Shown piece by piece: positions 1 to 4,724 of a stretch of DNA of 6,241 nt. The notes beneath the pieces are model-generated. The model was not told the origin of the DNA. It did no database searches and saw only the letters and a list, made by a program, of their open reading frames with translations. The stretch comes from Prevotellaceae bacterium UBA1710. Its GTDB lineage: Bacteria; Bacteroidota; Bacteroidia; Bacteroidales; Bacteroidaceae. Location of the stretch: assembly GCA_002317355.1 (NCBI GenBank), contig DCJC01000015.1:1-6241 (forward strand), read 5' to 3'. Within the stretch, counting starts at the first letter, position 1; each line of letters opens with the position of its first letter. The position numbers and the translations under genes are program-made.

Positions 1-5
1 TCTCA

Positions 6-33
6 GTTAGGAGTGAGGAGTGAGAAGTTAGGA
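6..33. repeat. degenerate heptanucleotide tandem repeat (4 copies)
   Basis: Four consecutive 7-bp units fit the pattern GT(T/G)AG(G/A)A: GTTAGGA, GTGAGGA, GTGAGAA, GTTAGGA, with a decayed fifth unit after them. The array lies about 150 bp past the thiG stop, outside any gene. A different heptamer array sits at the 3' end of prmC (2802-2836), so both transcription units in the window end near a 7-bp-period array. Units are contiguous with no spacers, so this is not a CRISPR. Function unknown; slippage-prone intergenic repeats of this sort are common in Bacteroidales. Confidence 0.7.
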
Positions 34-62
34 GTAAATTGCCTATGATTCCTCCACAAATT

Positions 63-125
63 AAAGATTGGAAAGATTAGGACTCCACGAAGTGCCTGAG
101 CCAAAGCGAAGAATTATTGTCAGTT
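63..125. repeat. intergenic motif pair shared with 2715-2749
   Basis: The 16-mer AAAGATTGGAAAGATT (63-78) and, further on, the 13-mer ATTATTGTCAGTT (113-125) recur at 2715-2730 (one mismatch) and 2737-2749 (exact), in the same order and orientation. The spacing differs: 34 bp here, 6 bp there. Both copies are downstream of a minus-strand operon and close to a heptamer array. This looks like a dispersed intergenic repeat with an internal indel. No reading frame of note crosses it. Confidence 0.55.
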
Positions 126-178
126 CAAGCACCAAAGGTGCACATTCAAATTGAATGTCATAAATTCGTCGAACTGAC
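119..178 (-). other. nested three-stem structure just after thiG
   Basis: An outer perfect 8-bp inverted repeat (GTCAGTTC 119-126, GAACTGAC 171-178) encloses two perfect hairpins: GCACC-AAA-GGTGC (129-141), and ACATTCAA-A-TTGAATGT (142-158), whose real loop would be at least three bases. Together they form a cloverleaf-like three-way junction that begins one base past the thiG stop codon. It could be a transcription terminator, an RNase barrier stabilising the thi mRNA 3' end, or a DNA cruciform. On the minus strand the outer stem is followed by AAUAAUUCUUC rather than a clean U run, so it is not a textbook intrinsic terminator. Confidence 0.55.
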
Positions 179-179
179 G

Positions 180-950
180 TTAATTTAGGAATGCAGTAAG
201 TGGGCTTGATGCCTCGGCACAATCACTGACAGAGCCAAGACCTGCCTCGTATGCACGACGACCTGCGATGACAGCCTCCTTGAAGGCAACAGCCATCTGG
301 ACAGGATCACCAGCAACAGCGATTGCTGTGTTCACGAGACAGCAGTCAGCACCCATCTCCATTGCCTCTGCAGCATGACTTGGAGCACCGATACCTGCAT
401 CTACCACAACAGGCACGTTAGCCTGCTCGATGATGATCTGAAGGAAATCCTTCATGCGAAGTCCCTTGTTTGTACCGATTGGAGCAGCGAGTGGCATAAC
501 GGTAGCAGCACCTGCCTCCTCAAGATGCTTACAGAGTGTTGGGTCTGCCTGACAGTAAGGGAGAACCACGAAACCGAGCTTCACGAGCTGCTCTGTAGCC
601 TTCAATGTCTCGATAGAATCAGGAAGGAGATAGCGAGGGTCTGGATGAATCTCAAGCTTAAGCCAGTTTGTTCCGAATGCCTCACGAGCCATCTGTGCAG
701 CAAATACAGCCTCTTCTGCATTACGCACACCCGATGTGTTAGGAAGAAGCTGGATACGAGGATTCTGAGTGATGTGTGTCAGAAGATCGTCCTGCTTATC
801 TTCAAGTTCGATACGCTTCATGGCAACTGTAACCATCTCTGACTCTGATGCATCGATAGCCTTTGCCATTAATTCATTATTATTGAATTTTCCTGTTCCG
901 AGGAAAAGGCGTGAATTAAACTCACGACCTGCAATGATAAGTTTTTCCAT
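180..950 (-). CDS. thiG: thiazole synthase ThiG
   Basis: Cytoplasmic (beta/alpha)8-barrel enzyme, 256 aa, the usual family length. It forms the thiazole phosphate of thiamine from 1-deoxy-D-xylulose 5-phosphate, dehydroglycine and sulfur delivered by ThiS thiocarboxylate. The N-terminus has the FxSRLFLGTGK family start (residues 11-21). The Schiff-base lysine sits in NWLKLE (K98), with E100 beside it. VVVDAGIGAPSHAAEAMEMG (181-200, including D184) and the phosphate-binding LVNTAIA (205-211) follow. The ATG at 948-950 fits the family N-terminus. It is the third gene of the thiSEG unit, 12 bp after the thiE stop, and shares the TPP riboswitch upstream of thiS. The partners that make dehydroglycine (ThiH or ThiO) and load ThiS (ThiF) are not in the window. 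Identification is secure from the motifs and the thiS context. Confidence 0.97.
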   Translation of the reverse strand: MEKLIIAGREFNSRLFLGTGKFNNNELMAKAIDASESEMVTVAMKRIELEDKQDDLLTHITQNPRIQLLPNTSGVRNAEEAVFAAQMAREAFGTNWLKLEIHPDPRYLLPDSIETLKATEQLVKLGFVVLPYCQADPTLCKHLEEAGAATVMPLAAPIGTNKGLRMKDFLQIIIEQANVPVVVDAGIGAPSHAAEAMEMGADCCLVNTAIAVAGDPVQMAVAFKEAVIAGRRAYEAGLGSVSDCAEASSPLTAFLN

Positions 951-962
951 TATATTTTGTTT

Positions 963-1580
963 TTAATTTGGACAAAAGAGTAATATTTTCTTCATTTCCG
1001 CTACTGGATTGGTAGAGTTCAATACCGCCCCGCTCAGAGCGATACCAGTGACACCCGTCTGCATTATCTGCGGGATATCCTCAAGAGTGATGCCACCAAT
1101 GGCTACAATAGGAAGATTGATGCCCTCAGCCTTCATCTGAGCACAAATGCTGATATAACCTTCAAGACCGAGGATTGGAGAGAGACCTTTCTTTGTCGTG
1201 GTGAAACGGAATGGCCCACAACCGATATAGTTAGCCCCAGACTCATAATGCGAACGCACATCCTCGAAGGTATTTGCCGTACCACCAATGATGAAGTCGT
1301 CACCAAGAATCTTTCTTGCCTCTGCTATCGGCATATCTTTCTTGCCAAGATGAACACCATCAGCATGGATCTGCTTCACCAGTTCCACATGATCATCAAT
1401 GATGAATGTGGCGCCAGCCTCCTTGCACATCTTCTGCGCCTCAAGAGCAACAGGAAGTATCTCCTCATCAGTTGCATCCTTCATACGCAACTGAATCCAT
1501 CTGCAGCCACCTTCAAGTGCTAAGCGGATAGAGTCAAGATATGTGTATTTGTCATTGAAATGACTAATAAACTGTATCAT
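963..1580 (-). CDS. thiE: thiamine phosphate synthase ThiE
   Basis: Couples HMP pyrophosphate to thiazole phosphate to give thiamine phosphate; cytoplasmic TIM barrel, 205 aa, normal length. Visible motifs in order: QLRMKD (30-35, pyrophosphate/Mg side), IDDH (61-64, where many homologues have INDR), DGVHLGKKDMP (74-84), GGTANTFEDV (99-108), GPFRFTTTKKG (122-132), IVAIGGI (158-164) and ALSGAV (181-186). The TTTK loop and GGI phosphate site argue for a true ThiE rather than the paralogue TenI, which lacks synthase activity. The ATG overlaps the thiS stop as ATGA (1577-1580), a sign of translational coupling. The IDDH variant may be normal for this lineage, but I cannot test that here. Confidence 0.96.
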   Translation of the reverse strand: MIQFISHFNDKYTYLDSIRLALEGGCRWIQLRMKDATDEEILPVALEAQKMCKEAGATFIIDDHVELVKQIHADGVHLGKKDMPIAEARKILGDDFIIGGTANTFEDVRSHYESGANYIGCGPFRFTTTKKGLSPILGLEGYISICAQMKAEGINLPIVAIGGITLEDIPQIMQTGVTGIALSGAVLNSTNPVAEMKKILLFCPN

Positions 1581-1774
1581 CCTCCGCAGGCAGCCTTAAT
1601 GATTATTACACTTGTGCCTTCAGCAATCTTTGTGTCAGCCCACTCAGCGCGTGGTATCATCTGATTGCTTATGGCAACGGCTACACCCTTCTCTGGAAGA
1701 GCAAGTTCCTCAGAGAGAGCAAGAAGAGTTGCAGCTTCTGTAGCTACAGGTTTGTTGTTTACTGTGATATTCAT
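1577..1774 (-). CDS. thiS: sulfur carrier protein ThiS
   Basis: Ubiquitin-like beta-grasp sulfur carrier of 65 aa. Its C-terminal Gly-Gly (64-65, in KAACGG) is adenylated by a ThiF-type enzyme and converted to a thiocarboxylate that donates sulfur to ThiG. It opens with the family pattern MxITVNNK; the VAVAISNQMIPRAEW block (31-45) and the EGTSVIIIKA strand (52-61) are typical. First gene of the unit, with the start 48 bp beyond the riboswitch terminator's U-tract. There is no strong Shine-Dalgarno; the upstream region is AT-rich, as usual in Bacteroidetes. The stop overlaps the thiE start by 4 bp. ThiS is normally made in step with ThiG, which fits this operon. Confidence 0.96.
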   Translation of the reverse strand: MNITVNNKPVATEAATLLALSEELALPEKGVAVAISNQMIPRAEWADTKIAEGTSVIIIKAACGG

Positions 1775-1822
1775 ATCTATAAATTAACGATACAGATATG
1801 AAGTTGAAGGGAATGGTATGAA

Positions 1823-1870
1823 CAAAAAATCCCTATCTCAGTACCAAAACATTGAGTACGTGAAACAGGG
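1823..1870 (-). terminator. intrinsic terminator, TPP riboswitch expression platform
   Basis: Read as minus-strand RNA, a 5' arm (plus 1856-1870) pairs with a 3' arm (plus 1831-1844): 14 base pairs with a single bulged C, an 11-nt loop (1845-1855), and a six-U run straight after (1824-1829). Two pairs are G-U wobbles that would be C-A mismatches in the opposite strand, so the structure is built for minus-strand RNA. It lies between the TPP aptamer and thiS, the place for a transcription-attenuation platform: with TPP bound it would form and stop transcription before thiS. A weak antiterminator may form when ACCA in the linker pairs with UGGU of the terminator's loop and 3' arm. Confidence 0.85.
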
Positions 1871-1888
1871 GCAAATTGTGGTTAACTC

Positions 1889-1966
1889 GTTCCTTGCGAC
1901 AGCATTACCTGCATCAAGTTCTATGGGTATAATCTCAGCCAACTTCCTCTTGAAGTCAGCACCCCG
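1889..1966 (-). promoter_or_regulatory. TPP riboswitch (THI element) aptamer
   Basis: On the minus strand the conserved blocks occur in order: CGGGGTGC at the 5' side (plus 1959-1966), a P3 hairpin with ACTTC/GAAGT arms, GGCTGAGAUUAUACCC (1925-1940; the CUGAGA pyrimidine-binding core), then CTTGATGCAGGTAATGC (1902-1918; pyrophosphate-binding side) and CGCAAGGAA at the 3' edge (1890-1898). This is the standard TPP aptamer that represses thiamine biosynthesis genes when thiamine pyrophosphate is plentiful. It sits 115 bp ahead of thiS, which is its expected target. The closing P1 helix looks weak by eye, so the exact outer limits are approximate. Confidence 0.95.
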
Positions 1967-1979
1967 TTTTTCTAAGATG

Positions 1980-2011
1980 CAAAATTACTAAGTTTATTTG
2001 ACTTACACAAT
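1980..2011 (-). promoter_or_regulatory. Bacteroidetes-type promoter of the thiSEG operon
   Basis: The -7 box TAATTTTG (plus 1980-1987) matches TAnnTTTG exactly. A TTG -33 core (plus 2008-2010) lies 20 bp upstream, a good spacing for the Bacteroidetes major sigma factor. Transcription would begin around 1970-1975, just ahead of the TPP aptamer, so the riboswitch is the first element in the RNA. A-tracts lie upstream (see 2013-2039). Confidence 0.7.
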
Positions 2012-2012
2012 C

Positions 2013-2039
2013 TTTTCCTCCTTTTTTTAGTATTTTTTT
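2013..2039 (-). promoter_or_regulatory. phased A-tracts upstream of the thi promoter
   Basis: Three A-tracts on the minus strand (plus T-runs at 2013-2016, 2022-2028 and 2033-2039) have centres about 10.5-11 bp apart, which is helical phasing and predicts intrinsic DNA bending just upstream of the -33 box. They could act as an UP-like activating element. AT-rich tracts are common in this genome type, so function is inference. Confidence 0.35.
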
Positions 2040-2081
2040 GCAATAATCGTTTGAATGCGAAAGATACTCATTTCTATTCTT

Positions 2082-2175
2082 GAACACGAACCACACGAAC
2101 TGAACGAACAATAGTCTTACGCCCTTTGGACTTTTACGCTTACCTTCGTTCGGTTAGTTCGTTTCGTTCGTGGTT
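2082..2175. repeat. GAAC-rich imperfect inverted repeat
   Basis: The left arm (2082-2109) is made of repeated ACGAAC steps. The right arm (2147-2175) is its imperfect reverse complement with TTCG steps, so the two can pair across a loop of about 37 bases. Each arm is internally repetitive, with roughly 6-9-bp spacing of CGAAC. It lies between the thi promoter and the 2211-2697 element, with no reading frame of note. GAAC-rich repeats like this are typical intergenic sequence in Prevotella/Bacteroides; the role is unknown. Confidence 0.55.
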
Positions 2176-2280
2176 AAAATAAAGTCATCGTATTTCACAG
2201 AGCCGTAAGGCTATTAATGTGATCACAGGGAAAAGCATGGGGACACTCGGAAATGAATAACAGAGCAAAATACTTGTTAA

Positions 2281-2390
2281 TGTCTTCCTTTATAGGTCTG
2301 GCTTATTGCCATCCCTTGTAGTCAGATGTGCTTGTTTCCTTGTGAGCTTTGGGCTCCCAGTAAACAAGCACATCAGCCTACAGGAAGACA
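2281..2390. repeat. long hairpin A inside the 2211-2697 element
   Basis: The outer arms TGTCTTCCT (2281-2289) and AGGAAGACA (2382-2390) are perfect complements and extend inward to TAGG (2293-2296)/CCTA (2377-2380). A perfect 13-bp inner stem follows: GATGTGCTTGTTT (2325-2337) with AAACAAGCACATC (2362-2374). The tip has GAGC/GCTC (2344-2347, 2353-2356). Such a long interrupted perfect dyad is unlikely by chance. Confidence 0.65.
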
Positions 2391-2395
2391 TAAAC

Positions 2396-2507
2396 AAGAC
2401 AAAACCGAATTCAAAATAGCGCCTTAAGGCGTAAAAAATCCATTCGGCAACAGGGGAGAACCATTTTTTTACGACCATAGGGAGCATTTTTTTCTTTATT
2501 TTGTCTT
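2396..2507. repeat. hairpin B inside the 2211-2697 element
   Basis: AAGACAAAA (2396-2404) pairs perfectly with TTTTGTCTT (2499-2507). Nested inside are CCGAAT/ATTCGG (2405-2410, 2442-2447) and the 12-bp palindrome CGCCTTAAGGCG (2420-2431). The base stem starts only five bases after hairpin A. Confidence 0.55.
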
Positions 2508-2513
2508 TTCACG

Positions 2514-2605
2514 GTGGCTCGGCTGGGTGAGTGCTCATTTTTATCGGGAAGCCCTAAAGGCTTACCAGGAAAAAGGAGAACTCGCATCAGCCAGGGATTT
2601 GCCAC
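2514..2605. repeat. hairpin C inside the 2211-2697 element
   Basis: GTGGC (2514-2518) pairs with GCCAC (2601-2605), GGCTG (2521-2525) with CAGCC (2588-2592), and GAGT (2529-2532) with ACTC (2580-2583). At the tip is the perfect hairpin AAGCC-CTAAA-GGCTT (2549-2563). It is the third arm of the predicted multibranch fold and starts seven bases after hairpin B. Confidence 0.45.
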
Positions 2606-2714
2606 AAGCAAAGACCTAAAAGAGACACCATGAAAAGTATTTTGCTCTATTACTAATTTGTGGGTATCCCTTGATTTTTCACTGAGTCTATTAATGTCCC
2701 AAAACTTCAGAAAT

Positions 2715-2749
2715 AAAGATTGCAAAGATTGTGAAGATTATTGTCAGTT
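2715..2749. repeat. second copy of the AAAGATTG / ATTATTGTCAGTT motif
   Basis: AAAGATTGCAAAGATT (2715-2730) and ATTATTGTCAGTT (2737-2749) match the pair downstream of thiG at 63-78 and 113-125, in the same order and orientation but with a much shorter gap. It lies between the 2211-2697 element and the heptamer array at the prmC 3' end. Confidence 0.55.
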
Positions 2750-2801
2750 AAAAGCAACTAAATGCAAACAGATCATAATCCATCCCCAACGTTAACAGGT
2801 A

Positions 2802-2836
2802 ACTATGAACTATGCACTATGCACTATGAACTATGC
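2802..2836. repeat. heptanucleotide tandem repeat, five copies of ACTATG(A/C)
   Basis: Five contiguous 7-bp units, ACTATG followed by A, C, C, A, C. The last unit (2830-2836) overlaps the prmC 3' end: its CTA at 2831-2833 is the prmC TAG stop on the minus strand. There are no spacers, so this is a short tandem repeat and not a CRISPR. Changes in copy number would not alter the prmC frame upstream of the stop. Confidence 0.85.
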
Positions 2837-3688
2837 CCTAAGCTTCGCTCTCACCATCCTATCATTCCCGAAGGCATCTTTCCTGACCTCAATATCACAA
2901 TATCCATTCTCCTTCAGCATCTCAACGGTTTCTGCAGCATAAGCCCTGTTAATCTCGAAATACAGCCGACCGCCACGGCACAAGGCATGCGTACCATATT
3001 CCGCAATCGCACGATAGAAGAGCAACGGATCAGCATCAGGCACAAACAACGCCTCATGCGGCTCATGGTCAAGCACATTCCTCTCCATATCCACTGCCTC
3101 TTTCACACAAATATAAGGAGGATTGCTGACAATCACATTCCAGAGCTCACGGTCACCACTCGGAGCATTGAGGGCATCTTGCATATATATGTCCACACTC
3201 GCACCCAGCGCCTTCGCATTCCTCTTCGTCACACGCAAGGCTGTATCCGACACATCCCATGCAGACACCTCCAGCTCAGGAATCTCAAGAGCAAGCGACA
3301 CACTTATACATCCACTTCCGCAACCTACATCAAGCAGGTATTTCCTACCGTTCCTGTTACCTCTTATCTCAGCATTCTCCTCTTTTATCCAAGACACGAG
3401 TTCCTCCGTCTCCGGACGAGGGATGAGCACACCAGACTCCACCTCAAACTGCCTTCTGTAGAATTCCGCATGCCCTATCACATACTGCACAGGCTCACCC
3501 TTCTGCAGCCTTGCCATCATCAGTTCGAGCCTACACGCATCCTCTTCTGACAATCCATCCAAAGCCCCGAGGCAAACATCCACAAAGGAAAGGCCGAAAG
3601 ACTCCTCCAGCAGCATCTTCACTATGCTACCGGCCTCTCTTTCGTCGTATATTCCAGTCAACAGACTCACAAGTTGCTTATAATTCAT
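2831..3688 (-). CDS. prmC: release factor glutamine methyltransferase PrmC/HemK
   Basis: SAM-dependent cytoplasmic methyltransferase that modifies the GGQ glutamine of peptide-chain release factors. 285 aa against about 277 in E. coli. An N-terminal helical domain (1-75) contains the typical GEPVQYVIG (64-72). Then come LIPRPETEELV (88-98), the SAM-binding LLDVGCGSG (118-126), and the catalytic NPPY (189-192, in SNPPYI), diagnostic of amide-N methyltransferases. The C-terminal GNDRMV (274-279) is where the family normally ends; a short AKLRA tail runs into the heptamer repeat, which provides the TAG stop. I chose the ATG at 3686-3688, 2 bp past the upstream stop. A TTG two codons earlier (3692-3694) overlaps that stop as TTGA and is the less likely start. 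It is the last gene of the operon beginning at 5959. Confidence 0.96.
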   Translation of the reverse strand: MNYKQLVSLLTGIYDEREAGSIVKMLLEESFGLSFVDVCLGALDGLSEEDACRLELMMARLQKGEPVQYVIGHAEFYRRQFEVESGVLIPRPETEELVSWIKEENAEIRGNRNGRKYLLDVGCGSGCISVSLALEIPELEVSAWDVSDTALRVTKRNAKALGASVDIYMQDALNAPSGDRELWNVIVSNPPYICVKEAVDMERNVLDHEPHEALFVPDADPLLFYRAIAEYGTHALCRGGRLYFEINRAYAAETVEMLKENGYCDIEVRKDAFGNDRMVRAKLRA

Positions 3689-3690
3689 AA

Positions 3691-4704
3691 TCAATCTTTA
3701 TAACGGGCACAATGTTTATCGAATAATGCTTTATAATACGGACGCGGATTCTCTTCGTATGCCTCATAGAAATTCCACTCAGCACTACCATCATAGAGAG
3801 ACGATTCAATCATAGACTTAACCCATTTACCTTCATACGCCATTAGAGCCATATATAGTTCTGAAGGAAAATATTCCTTTTTATCCAATAATCTTTGGGC
3901 AACATTTCTCACCCATTTCTTGAAACTCTCATCAGGCCATATAGATACGGCCTGTAGTGCATTTTCGAAATCATTCCGTTCCTTATTCTCAACATTGATT
4001 AGTTTCTTCATCAAATCCTTCACTTCCACTTTCTTGTATTTTGCAAGTGCAACAATAGGCCCCGTATAAGACGATTCATCATACAAAGACAACAGTCTCT
4101 GATAGTATTGTGGCTTAGGTGCTATATATTGGTATAGACGTCCAAACGAATCCAACCGTTTTACTGCATTAGAAAACAGCACCACACTGTCCAGGCGATC
4201 ATAATCCACATCACTAATATCATAATATTTTTGATTAAGAATAATAGCATGAACCCGTATCATGCTCAATGTATCCTGATCTTTACAACATCCACGCATT
4301 GTCATCAATGGAGTCATATCTTTCAATCCTGATATTGCAACATCAACAGCCGCGTGAGGGTACTTTCTAATGAGAGCGTTGAATACTGCAGCCCTGACAA
4401 TAGCTGAAGGATGTTTCATAGCAAAATCCTTCAGCTGCCCTTCACTTGCAATCGTCAGCAACGTATCAGCCAACCAATATTGAGTCGTGGGTTCTCCAGC
4501 ATAACCTATGCCTTCTGTTAAATAGGCAATTGTATCGGTTGAAATATATTTTATGATAGCATCTATACATTGCTGACGGTCTTTCGGAAGAGAAACTGCC
4601 GACTTTACATCTTTCGCATACCGAATACCATCGTCAGCTTCCGATTTACCTCGACACGAAAACAAGCATATTACAGAAAATAATAAAATAAGTATATTTT
4701 TCAT
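3691..4704 (-). CDS. predicted lipoprotein of unknown function, AT-rich
   Basis: 337 aa. The N-terminus is a lipoprotein signal: K2, a hydrophobic run (4-15), and lipobox LFSC with the lipidated Cys17. It is then RGKSEADD, whose acidic residues might recall a Bacteroidetes surface-export signal, though this is weak. The mature part looks all-helical. Residues 91-129 (including HPSAIVRAAVFNALI) resemble one HEAT-like helical repeat, and aromatic residues are common towards the C-terminus. I recognise no family and assign no function. It starts 20 bp after the SH3 gene and ends 2 bp before prmC, so it is in the operon. Sample 60-bp lines give 43%, 25% and 40% GC (3901, 4201, 4261), against 55% in prmC (3181) and 52% in the DUF554 gene (5581), which suggests a lineage-specific or acquired gene inside an older operon. 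Confidence 0.85.
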   Translation of the reverse strand: MKNILILLFSVICLFSCRGKSEADDGIRYAKDVKSAVSLPKDRQQCIDAIIKYISTDTIAYLTEGIGYAGEPTTQYWLADTLLTIASEGQLKDFAMKHPSAIVRAAVFNALIRKYPHAAVDVAISGLKDMTPLMTMRGCCKDQDTLSMIRVHAIILNQKYYDISDVDYDRLDSVVLFSNAVKRLDSFGRLYQYIAPKPQYYQRLLSLYDESSYTGPIVALAKYKKVEVKDLMKKLINVENKERNDFENALQAVSIWPDESFKKWVRNVAQRLLDKKEYFPSELYMALMAYEGKWVKSMIESSLYDGSAEWNFYEAYEENPRPYYKALFDKHCARYKD

Positions 4705-4724
4705 CCCTTGGATATTTTAGAAAA

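Larger units (their letters stand above)
2211..2697. mobile_element. candidate MITE-like element with inverted arms and internal stems
   Basis: An intergenic element of about 490 bp. Its outer arms (2213-2275 and 2635-2695) are imperfect inverted repeats of roughly two-thirds identity, with a perfect 14-bp core (AGAGCAAAATACTT at 2262-2275, reverse complement at 2635-2648). The 10-mer CTATTAATGT occurs in direct orientation at both limits (2211-2220, 2688-2697), as a target-site duplication would. Inside are three large stems: 2281-2390, 2396-2507 and 2514-2605. No transposase is present, so it would be non-autonomous. Two small minus-strand frames (2290-2487, 2411-2725) show no recognisable family, and the second runs past the element's edge. 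The alternative is a large structured non-coding RNA closed by the terminal arms. The mobile reading rests only on the arms and the 10-mer. Confidence 0.45.

Noticed and set aside
2290..2487. 65-codon minus-strand frame within the element
   Set aside because: It overlaps the other small frame and two palindromes; its composition follows the stems rather than a protein fold.
2211..2697. tmRNA, RNase P RNA or signal recognition particle RNA
   Set aside because: None of their conserved cores (for example GAGGAAAGUCC of RNase P or the tmRNA ends) can be found on either strand.
2411..2725. 104-codon minus-strand frame
   Set aside because: It crosses the edge of the inverted-repeat element and runs through its hairpins; there is no recognisable motif, domain or promoter. 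A real small protein cannot be excluded but is not supported.
2802..2836. CRISPR array
   Set aside because: Units are 7 bp and contiguous with no spacers, and no cas gene is present.
2762..3550. Long plus-strand open frame of 262 codons
   Set aside because: It lies antisense to prmC, starts in repeat-rich intergenic DNA and its translation (rich in H, R, T, L) resembles no family; it is a shadow of the prmC reading frame.
3692..3694. TTG start for prmC
   Set aside because: An in-frame ATG six bases later fits the family N-terminus and lies 2 bp past the upstream stop; TTG is rarer and adds only two residues.
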